64,000 bases of DNA from NCBI RefSeq assembly GCF_000763385.1, contig NZ_JQFA01000002.1:1364001-1428000 (forward strand). The letters are read 5' to 3'. The translations under genes and the position numbers were made by a program. The first letter of the stretch is position 1, and each line of letters starts with the position of its first letter. Shown piece after piece: positions 51,525 through 60,249 of the stretch. The notes beneath the pieces are model-generated. The model was not told where the DNA came from and did no database searches. It saw nothing but the letters and a program-made list of their open reading frames with translations. This stretch comes from Leptolyngbya sp. KIOST-1 (GTDB lineage: Bacteria > Cyanobacteriota > Cyanobacteriia > Phormidesmidales > Phormidesmidaceae).

Positions 51525-52036
51525 TAAGCTGATCTCGTGATGGTTGGAATAATTTCACGTTGCTTTTATGCGCAACTCAACGAACCAGCTTAACGATGAA
51601 ATGTAGCATTCATGTGGACAGTAGTTTCAACTAGAATGCCTGCAGGAGTGCATAAGTGTAAATACGGAAGGCATCAGGGATCTCACTTAAAGAAATTGGA
51701 ATTGAGCAAAAATTACTTTGTTTTGATTCCATCAAGCATCTCCAGACTCTACAAATGACCGATATTTTTGCCATTGAACCTCCGGGTGGATCCCCCGTTG
51801 TCATCCTGAACGCAACGGCGGGTAGCGAAGCATCCCAATTCTCGTGAAAGACCGAGATGCTTCACTTGATGACACGCCCTAGACCGCCAGTACGGTATTG
51901 CTAACTGCTTAGGTTTGCAATCACAGCGACTACAATGGCCCACCCCTCACTGGACAGACCAGAGGTTAAAACCGATGCTCGTTCACTCCTTTCCGTCTAG
52001 ACTGGTTCGTCTGGGCTGGGGCAGGCGATCGCTGCT
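51525..52036. other. Spacer upstream of the surface operon
   Basis: No convincing gene; two short minus-strand frames (51749-51943, 51966-52190) have no recognisable pattern. 51525-51745 is AT-rich and should hold the operon promoter. On the minus strand TTGAAA and TTGAGT hexamers are followed by poor -10 candidates. The repeat at 51799-51874 fills the middle. Confidence 0.5.
51799..51874. repeat. Nested palindromic intergenic repeat
   Basis: Outer arms TGTCATC (51799-51805) and GATGACA (51868-51874), inner arms GAAGCATC (51827-51834) and GATGCTTC (51856-51863). The layout 'GTCATCCTGAA...GAAGCATC...GATGCTTC...GATGACA' resembles dispersed repeats found between genes in several bacterial phyla. 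Confidence 0.6.
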
Positions 52037-52957
52037 CTAGCGCAACCGCTTGGCCAGTCGCGCCAAGGGCTGAAACAAAAAGGCCGGGATAGCCAGGGCC
52101 ACCAGGGATGAAACCTGAAATTGGCCCCTGCCGATGCAGGCCAGCAGGGCCCGGCGATGGCGGCGAATCTCCTCTGGCCAGTTCATCCACTTGCTGCCCA
52201 GCAGCAGCAGTTCGTTGGCCCGGTACTCCAGGCCGTTCTGGCAGTACACATCAAAATGCTTTTGGGCCAAGCGGTACCAGGACATGGGACTGACTTTGCG
52301 GCTGTTGCTGCCCAGGTATTTTCGCCAGATGTAAATCACCGCTGGGATGCCGTAGAAGCCGCAGGGCAGCGCCATGGCCCGCACCCAAAATTCTAAATCG
52401 TGCAGGTCTTCGGCCCCCAGCCCGGGGTCGCTGTGGCCCACCGCCTCCCACAGCGACTTGCGCAGGGGCGCAGTACCAATCAGCGTCCAGTTGGTGCTGA
52501 GGGAAAATCGCCTGGCCCGCAGCAGGGAATGCAGCGAAATGGGCGTGGCCTTCACCAGGCGAGGATCGTCGGGGTAGCGCTGGCACAGGTAGCCGCCGTA
52601 GATAAACCCGGCATCGGGATGATCCAAAAAGGCCTGCTGAATGTGGTGGAGGGCATCTGGAGGCAGCAGGTCGTCGGCATCGAGCGGTACCAGAATCTCG
52701 CCCTGGGCGGCGGCGAATCCGGCATTGCGAGCGACGGAGGGACCGCCGTTGACGGGCTGCCATACCAGGCGGATGTCGGGATCTTGCTCTAGCTGGCGGC
52801 AGACCTGGTTGGTGCGATCGTCCGGGGAGGCGTCATTGACAATCACAATTTCCAGGAACGGCTGGGTCTGCCGCCGCACGCTTTCTACGGCCTCTAACAA
52901 CAGGTCGCCCTCGCGGTAGCAGGTGATGACCACGCTCAGGGTGGGTGTCTCAGCCAT
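52037..52957 (-). CDS. Glycosyltransferase, GT2 family
   Basis: 306 aa GT-A enzyme. It opens L-S-V-V-I-T-C-Y-R-E-G-D (about 7-18) and has I-V-N-D-A-S-P-D-D and the D-A-D-D metal motif (V-P-L-D-A-D-D-L-L, about 92-100). A C-terminal helical, basic end (R-L-A-K-R-L-R) may bind the membrane. It probably adds a sugar during assembly of the surface glycan encoded downstream. Last gene of the 63 to 52 kb cluster in transcription order. Confidence 0.88.
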   Translation of the reverse strand: MAETPTLSVVITCYREGDLLLEAVESVRRQTQPFLEIVIVNDASPDDRTNQVCRQLEQDPDIRLVWQPVNGGPSVARNAGFAAAQGEILVPLDADDLLPPDALHHIQQAFLDHPDAGFIYGGYLCQRYPDDPRLVKATPISLHSLLRARRFSLSTNWTLIGTAPLRKSLWEAVGHSDPGLGAEDLHDLEFWVRAMALPCGFYGIPAVIYIWRKYLGSNSRKVSPMSWYRLAQKHFDVYCQNGLEYRANELLLLGSKWMNWPEEIRRHRRALLACIGRGQFQVSSLVALAIPAFLFQPLARLAKRLR

Positions 52958-52967
52958 AGATCGTTTC

Positions 52968-53873
52968 TCAGGTGGGCTGGTTGGAGGATAGTTGGCCGGG
53001 GCGAAACAGCCGCTGCCGGGTGGCGACGGGCAACAGCCGCAGCAGGGTCAGCGGCAGGAGGGAAAGATATTTTTTTAGAAACATCACGACTCCCCAGGGG
53101 CCATAGGCCATCCAGTTGAGCCGCCACCACAGCCGCCAGCTTAGCCCCGAGTAGGGGTTAAAGACCAGCCGCACCAGTTGCCAGGGGTCGCCGGGGGTCA
53201 TCAGCCAGTCGCTGGGGCACAGGCGCGACTCGGCGGCGTGGTTGGTGACAGAGTAGCGGCTATCGACAAATAGCTGAAACCCGGCCTTCTGAGCCCGCAG
53301 CAGGTACAGGGAGTCGCCGCCGTAGTGGGGGCCAGTGTGCGGATCGGGGTAGCCGATCGCATCCACTACCGCCCTGGGCATGCAGACTAAGTTGCCGCTG
53401 AGCAGGTCGCAGGGCACCGTCTGGCCGGGGGGTAGGGTGAGAAAGCGGTAGCCCTGCCAGGTCTTGCGCTTGCCGCCAAAGGAGAGGCGATCGCGATCGT
53501 CCTGCTCAAACCCCTGGGCACCGACGATGGCGGTGGGGTGCTCGGCGCAAAACTGCACCAGCCCGTCAAGGGTACCGGGGGCCAGGCGGCAGTCGTCGTT
53601 GAGCCAGATTAGGTAGGTGGCTCCCTGGGCGATCGCGTACTCCATGCCCAACCGCATTGCGCCCGTCCACCACAGGTTGCCGTCGCCCGCCAGCACCGTC
53701 ACCGTAGGGAAGCTGGCGGCGATCGCCGCCCCGGTGCCATCGGTAGAGCCGTCATCGATCACTACTATCCGGTGGCGGGCCAGGTCGCCGTTGCGATCGA
53801 GCGTCTGTAAGCAGCCCAGGGTAATTGCCCTGCGGTTGTGCACCGGAATTAGAACGTAGGCCTTGTCATCCAT
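52968..53873 (-). CDS. Glycosyltransferase, GT2 family (rhamnosyltransferase-like)
   Basis: 301 aa from the ATG at 53873 (MDDKAYVLIPVHN); the longer frame to 53942 overlaps the upstream gene. Visible motifs: V-L-I-P-V-H-N-R-R (about 7-15), V-I-D-D-G-S-T-D-G-T-G (about 37-47), W-L-N-D-D-C (about 87-92) as the DxD-type metal site, and G-G-D-S-L-Y-L-L-R-A. The pattern is of GT2 enzymes such as rhamnosyl- or galactofuranosyltransferases. A hydrophobic C-terminal segment (about 255-285) suggests membrane contact. Ten bases upstream of the next GT2 start. Confidence 0.85.
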   Translation of the reverse strand: MDDKAYVLIPVHNRRAITLGCLQTLDRNGDLARHRIVVIDDGSTDGTGAAIAASFPTVTVLAGDGNLWWTGAMRLGMEYAIAQGATYLIWLNDDCRLAPGTLDGLVQFCAEHPTAIVGAQGFEQDDRDRLSFGGKRKTWQGYRFLTLPPGQTVPCDLLSGNLVCMPRAVVDAIGYPDPHTGPHYGGDSLYLLRAQKAGFQLFVDSRYSVTNHAAESRLCPSDWLMTPGDPWQLVRLVFNPYSGLSWRLWWRLNWMAYGPWGVVMFLKKYLSLLPLTLLRLLPVATRQRLFRPGQLSSNQPT

Positions 53874-53880
53874 AAGAACA

Positions 53881-55128
53881 CTAGGTATTACCAGGGTGAC
53901 TGGTGCTGTTTGGCCAGCAGTGGCGAATGCTCTCAAACTCATCTAAAAGCGCAATTAGCCGCTTCGCGTAGTCCCCAGGCTGCCAGCTTTTCGACCGCGT
54001 CAGGCCCCTTTGAATTAGCTCCTGGCGCAGGGTCTCGTCTTCGCAGAGCGATTTCATCGCCAGGGCCAACTGGGCTGCATCGCGCGGATCGACCAGGATC
54101 GCCGCATCCCCCAGCTGTTCCGTCGCCCCTGGCACATCGGAGGCAATTACCGGGCAGCCCAGCGAAAACGCCTCCAACGGCGGCAGGTTATCGGGGCCAA
54201 AGTGGGTGGGAAACACCAGCCCCAAAGCGTGCTTGTAGAGGCAGGCCAGGTCTTCTTTTGAGACAAACCCGAGGATGTGTATCCTGTCAGCCAGATTCAA
54301 ATCGTGAATGAGCTGCCGAATATAGCCTGCATTGCCCTTGTCCGAGCCGGTGAGTACCAGGGCCACATCCCCGTGCTGCTCCACCAGGAGTTTGAACGCC
54401 TGGAGCAGGGTGGAATGGTTTTTGTGGGGCCAGAACTGGGCCGGGTAAAAGAAGTAGCGGCTGGGTAGACCGTGCCGGGCCAAAAAGTCTTCTTTTGGAG
54501 CTGGGGAATTGGCGATCGCCTCCGCCAGTCGCGGTGTCGGGAACGGAATCACCTGAATCCGCTCCGGGGCGATCTGGTAGAAGCGCTCGATTTCAAATTT
54601 GCCACGCTCGGTGCCAGTAATGATATACGTAGCCCGAGGCAGATTAATTTGGTAAAACCGCTCCCGCTTGCCCCACTCGCGCCCCTGGCTCACCTCGGGA
54701 AAGTAGGGCTGCAAACGGTGCTGCAAATCCCAAATCGTCAGGGCGTAGGGAACCTGCCGGGTGGGGCACTGGATCAGCGCAGCGGGGGCCAGCGCCCAGC
54801 ACAAGTCAAAATGGTTTTGCAAAACAAAGCGCCGCACAAAGGCAGCCTGAACCTTATCGGCCTGGTTGGCCAACTTAGGCGATCCGCTGCTGTAGGCCAG
54901 ATCTAGCCCCCGCCGCAGTCCTGCCGGTATAAGCTGGCTGGGCGGATGGAGGATGGTGAGATTGGGGTGGGGTGTCGCCTGTCCCTGGCCCTCGGCTCCG
55001 CTAAAGATGGTGATCTGATGGCCTATGGTCGGGGCCAGGTCGAGCAGCGCTGCCACAATCTCTGACTCAAAGGTGTAACCGCCCCCGGCAGAGGGAAACG
55101 CTGAAGAAACTGGAATCGCGACCTTCAT
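53881..55128 (-). CDS. Glycosyltransferase, GT4 family (mannosyltransferase-like)
   Basis: 415 aa from the ATG at 55128 (MKVAIPVSSAF), overlapping the methyltransferase stop by four bases. GT-B fold with G-G-G-Y-T-F (about 15-20), Y-F-F-Y-P-A-Q-F-W-P-H-K-N-H (about 225-238), G-S-D-K-G-N, and the C-terminal E-x7-E region (F-G-P-D-N-L-P-P-L-E-A-F-S-L-G-C-P-V). Such enzymes typically transfer mannose or related sugars to a growing O-antigen-like chain in the cytoplasm. Confidence 0.88.
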   Translation of the reverse strand: MKVAIPVSSAFPSAGGGYTFESEIVAALLDLAPTIGHQITIFSGAEGQGQATPHPNLTILHPPSQLIPAGLRRGLDLAYSSGSPKLANQADKVQAAFVRRFVLQNHFDLCWALAPAALIQCPTRQVPYALTIWDLQHRLQPYFPEVSQGREWGKRERFYQINLPRATYIITGTERGKFEIERFYQIAPERIQVIPFPTPRLAEAIANSPAPKEDFLARHGLPSRYFFYPAQFWPHKNHSTLLQAFKLLVEQHGDVALVLTGSDKGNAGYIRQLIHDLNLADRIHILGFVSKEDLACLYKHALGLVFPTHFGPDNLPPLEAFSLGCPVIASDVPGATEQLGDAAILVDPRDAAQLALAMKSLCEDETLRQELIQRGLTRSKSWQPGDYAKRLIALLDEFESIRHCWPNSTSHPGNT

Positions 55129-55895
55129 GACTTCACGGCAACGAAGTAGACACCCCAGGTATCGAGGCTCGGGGGGCGATCGCTCATCCATTCGCCGCAG
55201 GTCACTAGATCCATCCCCGCCTGGTGGAGCAGCAGCTCCAGCTCGGGCTTAAACAGATAGCGCATGCGGTGCAGTTCGCGCAGCTCTTGCCAGGTGTCGG
55301 TGCCCAACTGCTGAAGCAAAACCTGATAGTTCACATCCACAATGTTGTCGTTGGGGTGCAGCACTGGCTCGGCAATGCGGGTAATGGCCAGGGTCTCGTT
55401 TTGCAGGCGCTTGACTCGCACCTGGGGCTGGTCGTGCAGCACCGCAGGCCCGTACCACACATCAAATATAAATATGCCCCCCGGCTTGAGGTGCTGGGTT
55501 ACGGTGTCAAAGGCCGCCGCCAAATCGGCGTTGTTGGTCTGGTAGCTAATCACGTGAAACAGCGACAGTACGCAGTCAAAGGTTTGCTCTAGCCGCACCT
55601 GCCGCAGATCGCCCTGGAGAAATTTGAGCCGCTGAGCAATCTGGCTCGATTGTGCGGCCTGCCGTTCGCCACAGCGGGATAGCATTTCTTCGCTACGCTC
55701 GACCCCGGTGACCTGGTAGCCCCGTTCAGCTAAATATTCGGCGTGGCGACCGGTGCCGCTGCCCAGCTCCAGCAAATGCTGAGCCGCCGGGGCGTGGGTC
55801 TTGAGCAATTGGTGAATAAAGTCGGCCTCTTGGGCGTAGTCTTTGTCCTGATAGAGCAGGTCGTAGTACTGGGCATAGGCATTGAACACGCTCAC
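55125..55895 (-). CDS. Class I SAM-dependent methyltransferase
   Basis: 256 aa. The cofactor site is L-L-E-L-G-S-G-T-G-R-H (about 41-51), followed by V-T-G-V-E-R-S-E-E-M-L (about 62-72), the acidic residue that holds the ribose. It begins Y-A-Q-Y-Y-D-L-L-Y-Q-D-K-D-Y like the small-molecule methyltransferases of sugar and antibiotic pathways. Coupled by four-base overlaps to both the DegT aminotransferase upstream and the GT4 gene downstream, so it probably methylates an amino-sugar or the glycan end. Confidence 0.88.
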   Translation of the reverse strand: MSVFNAYAQYYDLLYQDKDYAQEADFIHQLLKTHAPAAQHLLELGSGTGRHAEYLAERGYQVTGVERSEEMLSRCGERQAAQSSQIAQRLKFLQGDLRQVRLEQTFDCVLSLFHVISYQTNNADLAAAFDTVTQHLKPGGIFIFDVWYGPAVLHDQPQVRVKRLQNETLAITRIAEPVLHPNDNIVDVNYQVLLQQLGTDTWQELRELHRMRYLFKPELELLLHQAGMDLVTCGEWMSDRPPSLDTWGVYFVAVKS

Positions 55896-57007
55896 ACCAT
55901 CACCTCCTGCACGGCGGCGATCGCCTGGTCGATCTGCCCGTCGGTGAGGGCCAGCCCGCTGGGCAGGTAGAACCCTCGCCGGGCAATGCGCTCGGCTACC
56001 GGGTGCTTTTCACCCTCAAATAGGCCCATTTTGTGGAACACGGGCTGCTCGTGCATGGGCCAGAAGAAGGGCCGCGTGCCAATGCCCTTGGCCTTTAGCC
56101 GCTGCATGGCCTCAGCGGCATCGAAGGGTACCCCGTCGTCGAGCACCAGGCCGTAGACCCAGTAGACATTCTCGGCGTAGTCGGTGGCGGGCAGGGGGAG
56201 CTGCAACCCCGGCACATTCCCAAGGCCCTCGGTGTAGCGCCGACCGATCGCGCGTTTGCGGGCAATAAAGCCGTCAAGCTGCTCTAGCTGGGCTACCCCC
56301 AGGGCCGCTTGCAGGTTGCCCAGGCGAAAGTTCCAGCCCAGCTCCTCGTGGACAAAGCGCCGCTGGGGCTGAAAACAGAGGTTCCTCAGCGATCGGCAGC
56401 GTTCCGCTAGCTCTGCATCGTCGGTGAGCACCATGCCGCCTTCGCCCGTGGTGATGTGCTTGTTGGCGTAAAAGCTAAAGGTGCTGATGTCGCCAAAGCT
56501 GCCGCAGGGCTGCCCCCGGTAGGTCTGGCCGTGCATTTCGGCGGCGTCTTCAATGATGGCTAGATGATGGCGCTGGACGATCGCCAGCAGCGGCTCCATG
56601 TCTACGGGCAGCCCGTAGATGTGCACCACCATAATTGCTTTGGTCTGGGGGGTAATGCAGGCCTCAATCTGGCCTACATCCATATTCCAGGTAATCGGGT
56701 CGGCATCGACGACGACGGGTTTGGCCCCCGCCCGCACGATCGCCGCCACGCAGGAAATAATCGTAAACGTGGGCAAAATCACCTCGTCGCCTGGACCCAG
56801 GCCGAGGGCGGCCACCGCCACATCCAGGGCGGCAGAGCCGTTGGCCACCGCTACGCCGTGCTGACGACCCACCCGCTGGGCAAACTCGGTCTCAAAGCGA
56901 TCGACAAAGGGGCCTTCGGAGGAAATCCAGCCGGTTTCGAGGCATTCCAGCAGGTACTTTTTTTCGTTGCCGCCCAGGGCGGGCTCGTTGACCGGAATAA
57001 ACGCCAT
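55892..57007 (-). CDS. DegT/DnrJ/EryC1 sugar aminotransferase (perosamine-synthase-like)
   Basis: 371 aa fold-type I PLP enzyme. It has N-E-P-A-L-G-G-N-E, N-G-S-A-A-L (about 56-61), I-I-E-D-A-A-E (about 151-157) and the Schiff-base lysine in F-Y-A-N-K-H-I-T-T-G-E-G-G-M (K183), the pattern of GDP-perosamine synthases and related 4-aminotransferases. It converts a keto-dideoxysugar nucleotide to the amino sugar used in the surface glycan. No GDP-mannose dehydratase is in view; it may lie beyond the window. Confidence 0.9.
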   Translation of the reverse strand: MAFIPVNEPALGGNEKKYLLECLETGWISSEGPFVDRFETEFAQRVGRQHGVAVANGSAALDVAVAALGLGPGDEVILPTFTIISCVAAIVRAGAKPVVVDADPITWNMDVGQIEACITPQTKAIMVVHIYGLPVDMEPLLAIVQRHHLAIIEDAAEMHGQTYRGQPCGSFGDISTFSFYANKHITTGEGGMVLTDDAELAERCRSLRNLCFQPQRRFVHEELGWNFRLGNLQAALGVAQLEQLDGFIARKRAIGRRYTEGLGNVPGLQLPLPATDYAENVYWVYGLVLDDGVPFDAAEAMQRLKAKGIGTRPFFWPMHEQPVFHKMGLFEGEKHPVAERIARRGFYLPSGLALTDGQIDQAIAAVQEVMV

Positions 57008-57013
57008 AGCTGC

Positions 57014-57481
57014 CTAGCCCGTAATGGTGGCCTGGCTAGACGATATCCCAGAAAATCGGGTTTTGTCCTGATCGCCCATGTAGGGGCCTTGCTTGACCTC
57101 GACCATCTCCAGGTCTTCGACCACCTCAAAGCCGTGGCCACCGGTGATCAACAAAATCACGTCGCCCGCTTCCAGCACTCGGCTCTCCAGGTATTCCTGC
57201 TCCTGGCTATAGAAATCGACCCGCAGCTTGCCCTTCTTGATGAACAGCACCTCCTGGGTGTGAAACACGTCGCGGTGCACGGGGTTGTGCACGTGGGCGG
57301 GAATGGTTTTACCCGCGTCGTACTTCATGTAGGCGAGCTGCTGGGAAAGCTCGTTGGGGGTAAAGAAGTGAATGCCGGGCTCGGCAAAGCGGTGGGAGAG
57401 AATCAGCGCCAGCATTTCGCTGTTGTGGACGATCTGCTGCACGGGAGACTGAACGGCGGTGACGGTGGGGAACGATGGCAT
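57014..57481 (-). CDS. Cupin-fold protein in the glycan cluster
   Basis: 155 aa with one cupin barrel: H-V-H-N-P-V-H-R (about 63-70) in place of cupin motif 1, then E-V-L-F-I-K-K-G-K-L-R-V-D-F-Y, and G-D-V-I-L-L-I-T-G-G-H-G as motif 2. Similar proteins occur next to sugar aminotransferases, where related cupins act as ketoisomerases (FdtA-like), epimerases or regulators of polymer synthesis. It ends six bases before the DegT gene. Which reaction it performs cannot be told. Confidence 0.7.
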   Translation of the reverse strand: MPSFPTVTAVQSPVQQIVHNSEMLALILSHRFAEPGIHFFTPNELSQQLAYMKYDAGKTIPAHVHNPVHRDVFHTQEVLFIKKGKLRVDFYSQEQEYLESRVLEAGDVILLITGGHGFEVVEDLEMVEVKQGPYMGDQDKTRFSGISSSQATITG

Positions 57482-57593
57482 GGGGGTAGGGCCTTTGGGT
57501 AAAAGGACGGTAGGCAGGGTGAACTGCTGGTTCTAGTCTGCCCAGGATGGCGGCGATCGCGTAGCCTGTTTAACTAAATCAACAGATGGGAAT

Positions 57594-58493
57594 TTAACGC
57601 AGGATATGAACACAGGCGACCGCCCGTGCCGCTGCGGCTCCATCGCTGGGTTTGGCTTTTCCAAACCATTCATCGGAATGAACATACTTGCAATCAGCAC
57701 AGTCGGCCTCTGTGGCCACTTGCCAACCGTCGGCAGAGTACTTGAAGTAAGTTTTCTCAATGGCCTGGGCGGGGCCAAAGGCCGCGATCGCATCAGCCAG
57801 TAAAGCCGCATCGAACTGTTGAAAATCACCAAAGTTCTGATATTTCCCAAATGGAACACTGAGGAACAACGATCCACCGGGCTTTAGAATGCGGCTAAGT
57901 TCTTTAACGGCTAACCTATAGTCGTTTGATTGATTTTCGCTATAGCGTTCACTTTGAGCATATTGTGTATTGTCTAATCCCACATGCTCCAAGGTAGATA
58001 GGCAAACAATAGCGTCATAGAACTCACCTCTAATAGGCAATTCTCTCAAATCCTCAAAAAAGTAAGAAATGCCCTTTTCCCAAAAGCACCTGTACTCAGG
58101 AGCCAGCGTGGCAATGTGCAATCGCTTATTGGCAAAATAGGGGTGATCAAGCAGATACTCATAGTTCAGCACAGAACCAGCATCTAAAACGTACTGGGCC
58201 ACATCGGGCAATTTTGAAAAAAGCCATGGATACTCTACGCAACGCTCGTCCAAATAAAGCCCATAGCCACTGGGCAGGGACTGGCCTTGGTCAAAGATCT
58301 CAAGCAAACTCTGATTTTGCAAAACCTCTTGAATAGTCTGCTGCTTGTAGGGTTCGTAGCCAGGCGACCAGGGAGTGCGATCGCCGCTCAAGTAGCGGTC
58401 GATTTTTTGTTGAGGCGTTTTGCCTACCGCCAACTTGCCCAGTGCAATCAAACTTGGCGGCACCCAAAATTCTATGGACTCTTTTAAGCTCAT
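57594..58493 (-). CDS. Class I SAM-dependent methyltransferase
   Basis: 299 aa from the ATG at 58493 (MSLKESIEFW). The cofactor loop is atypical: V-L-D-A-G-S-V-L-N-Y-E-Y (about 100-111), then E-Y-R-C-F, and D-A-I-V-C-L-S-T-L-E-H-V-G (about 156-168), the post-I acidic motif of methyltransferase 11-type enzymes. It is probably a glycan or lipid methyltransferase. Separated by 112 bases from the cupin gene and 17 from the GT2 gene. Composition is lower in GC than the genes to its left. Confidence 0.78.
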   Translation of the reverse strand: MSLKESIEFWVPPSLIALGKLAVGKTPQQKIDRYLSGDRTPWSPGYEPYKQQTIQEVLQNQSLLEIFDQGQSLPSGYGLYLDERCVEYPWLFSKLPDVAQYVLDAGSVLNYEYLLDHPYFANKRLHIATLAPEYRCFWEKGISYFFEDLRELPIRGEFYDAIVCLSTLEHVGLDNTQYAQSERYSENQSNDYRLAVKELSRILKPGGSLFLSVPFGKYQNFGDFQQFDAALLADAIAAFGPAQAIEKTYFKYSADGWQVATEADCADCKYVHSDEWFGKAKPSDGAAAARAVACVHILR

Positions 58494-58510
58494 GACTTGA
58501 TTGACTGCGG

Positions 58511-59524
58511 TTAATTTGTCTTTGAGGATGCATCTGCCCAATAGTGTTCCTTGTGAACCCACTTTCTCAAGTTGGGATCAAGCAAAATGCGCATTTTATA
58601 CAGAGCCGAGATTAAATGGTGAAACCATTGAATGTCGTATTGTAGCCAGTGCTCAACTCCTCTAAAGGAAGCAAAGAGCCGCTTTACCCCTGCCGATAGA
58701 GCCTTTAGGACATGCTTGGCAACTTGAATCGGCAGCAGCAGTTTACTAGGCAGAAAATATTTAATTTCACTGTAGGCACTGCTGATAGCTCCCTTGATCG
58801 CTCGACGCCGAACAAACTCTAAGGTTTGGCGTTTGGCCGGAATGCGGTGGTAAAGCCACGCCTCTGGGCTGTAGACAATTTTGTAGCCCTCATCATAGAC
58901 GCGCTTGGCAAATCCAGTTTCACCATCACCGCGCTGCCACTCAATCCAGCCGCCACCTACGCCGTCGGGCGGGAAGCCGCCCAGGGTAAGCACTAATTCG
59001 CGGCGAAAGGCCATATTGCAACCGTAGGGTGTTTCTGGCCACTGCATTTCACGGGAAACATTGCCTAAGTCGAGCAGGCTAAAGTAGTCGTCTGGTACTT
59101 GCTTCAGCCAGTCGGGCGGTGGAGCATCCCACTGGGGAATTGTTTTGCCCCCTACAGCGCCCACTTTAGGATTAACAAATGGAGCACAAATAGCTTTTAA
59201 CCAATCTGGTGGAGCAATTATATCATCGTCGATAAAAATAACAATTTCCCCTCTAGCTTTAATTGCTCCTTGATTACGGCCATTATGCAACCCTAATTCT
59301 TCAACAGGAAAATATAAGACTTGAGCATGATTAGCTTTGTTGAGTTTTCTGATCTCATTTTCCAAAGCTTTGTCACAAGCATTGTCTAAAACCAAAACTT
59401 CAAATTCATGCTTTGAGCCTTGATTAATAATGCTTTCAAGGGCTTCTAGCAAAAGCGTCCCTCGACGATAAGTGGGTATAACCACACTTAAAAACTTTGG
59501 TACGTTTTCACAGACTTTGCTCAT
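58511..59524 (-). CDS. Glycosyltransferase, GT2 family
   Basis: 337 aa. It opens F-L-S-V-V-I-P-T-Y-R-R-G (about 12-23), with V-L-D-N-A-C-D (about 45-51), G-R-N-Q-G-A and the metal motif I-F-I-D-D-D-I-I-A-P-P-D-W (about 95-107). W-Q-R-G-D-G-E-T-G-F-A-K-R is a typical acceptor-side region. The start overlaps the neighbouring methyltransferase by four bases. The gene is AT-rich compared with the core and belongs to the low-GC block of the glycan locus. Confidence 0.88.
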   Translation of the reverse strand: MSKVCENVPKFLSVVIPTYRRGTLLLEALESIINQGSKHEFEVLVLDNACDKALENEIRKLNKANHAQVLYFPVEELGLHNGRNQGAIKARGEIVIFIDDDIIAPPDWLKAICAPFVNPKVGAVGGKTIPQWDAPPPDWLKQVPDDYFSLLDLGNVSREMQWPETPYGCNMAFRRELVLTLGGFPPDGVGGGWIEWQRGDGETGFAKRVYDEGYKIVYSPEAWLYHRIPAKRQTLEFVRRRAIKGAISSAYSEIKYFLPSKLLLPIQVAKHVLKALSAGVKRLFASFRGVEHWLQYDIQWFHHLISALYKMRILLDPNLRKWVHKEHYWADASSKTN

Positions 59525-60249
59525 GAATTTTCGGTTTTTCTACAGGTAAAAAAATTAAACATGGCCAGATTTGGCAACTTTCTAGCTAAAGGCTCAAGTA
59601 AGTCATGCAGCCATCTAAATTGTCGGGCTCTTTTACATATTAGCTTTCGATATACTAGAGGAAGCGTGAACGTAACACCTATACATTTGGAGATTGCAAA
59701 ACCAGCTTCTTCAAGAAGAATCCTATTTTCAAAAAACGGCCTTTCGCCTATATGATCTAGTTCATTATCAGTTCGATCTAATTGGCCCAAAAAAGTAAAG
59801 GTGATTCGGGAATTCAAATGTGCAAGGTTGGGGATAGCAACAAAAAATAAACCATCAGGTTTTAAAACTCTACGAATTTCTAAAAGTGCCTGGCTCTGGT
59901 CTTTATATGCAATATGCTCAAAGACGTCTAACAGCATGACGGCATCAAAACATGAATCTGGGTATGGTAATTCGAGAAGATTTCCTCGCTTGACAAACTC
60001 GCTCTCATAGTTCAAGTCTAATCCTTGAATATCGAAGCCTCTTTGGGCATATTCTTCTACAAATACCCCTTCACCACATCCAACATCAAGAATTTTGCTA
60101 GACGATTCTAACGAGTTCAAAAAAACTCGGACTAGCTTAACTTTTTGAAGATAAGTTGGGGCGTAAGACCAATTAAGATCTAAGTTCTTATGATAGTCGC
60201 CCTGTTCAGAATAATGCCACCCTTTGAAAGAAGCCTCTTTATTGGTCAT
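59521..60249 (-). CDS. Class I SAM-dependent methyltransferase
   Basis: 242 aa with I-L-D-V-G-C-G-E-G-V-F (about 54-64), I-Q-G-L-D-L-N (about 74-80) and D-A-V-M-L-L-D-V-F-E-H-I (about 102-113), a complete cofactor pocket. The first 45 residues (W-H-Y-S-E-Q-G-D-Y-H-K-N-L-D) and the C-terminal basic end are family-like for lipid or glycan methyltransferases (UbiE/bioC-type fold). Overlaps its upstream gene by 11 bases and the downstream GT2 by four. AT-rich. Confidence 0.88.
   Translation of the reverse strand: MTNKEASFKGWHYSEQGDYHKNLDLNWSYAPTYLQKVKLVRVFLNSLESSSKILDVGCGEGVFVEEYAQRGFDIQGLDLNYESEFVKRGNLLELPYPDSCFDAVMLLDVFEHIAYKDQSQALLEIRRVLKPDGLFFVAIPNLAHLNSRITFTFLGQLDRTDNELDHIGERPFFENRILLEEAGFAISKCIGVTFTLPLVYRKLICKRARQFRWLHDLLEPLARKLPNLAMFNFFTCRKTENS

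Noticed and set aside
51749..51943. 64-codon minus-strand frame upstream of the surface operon
   Set aside because: It runs through the nested palindromic repeat and has no coding character.
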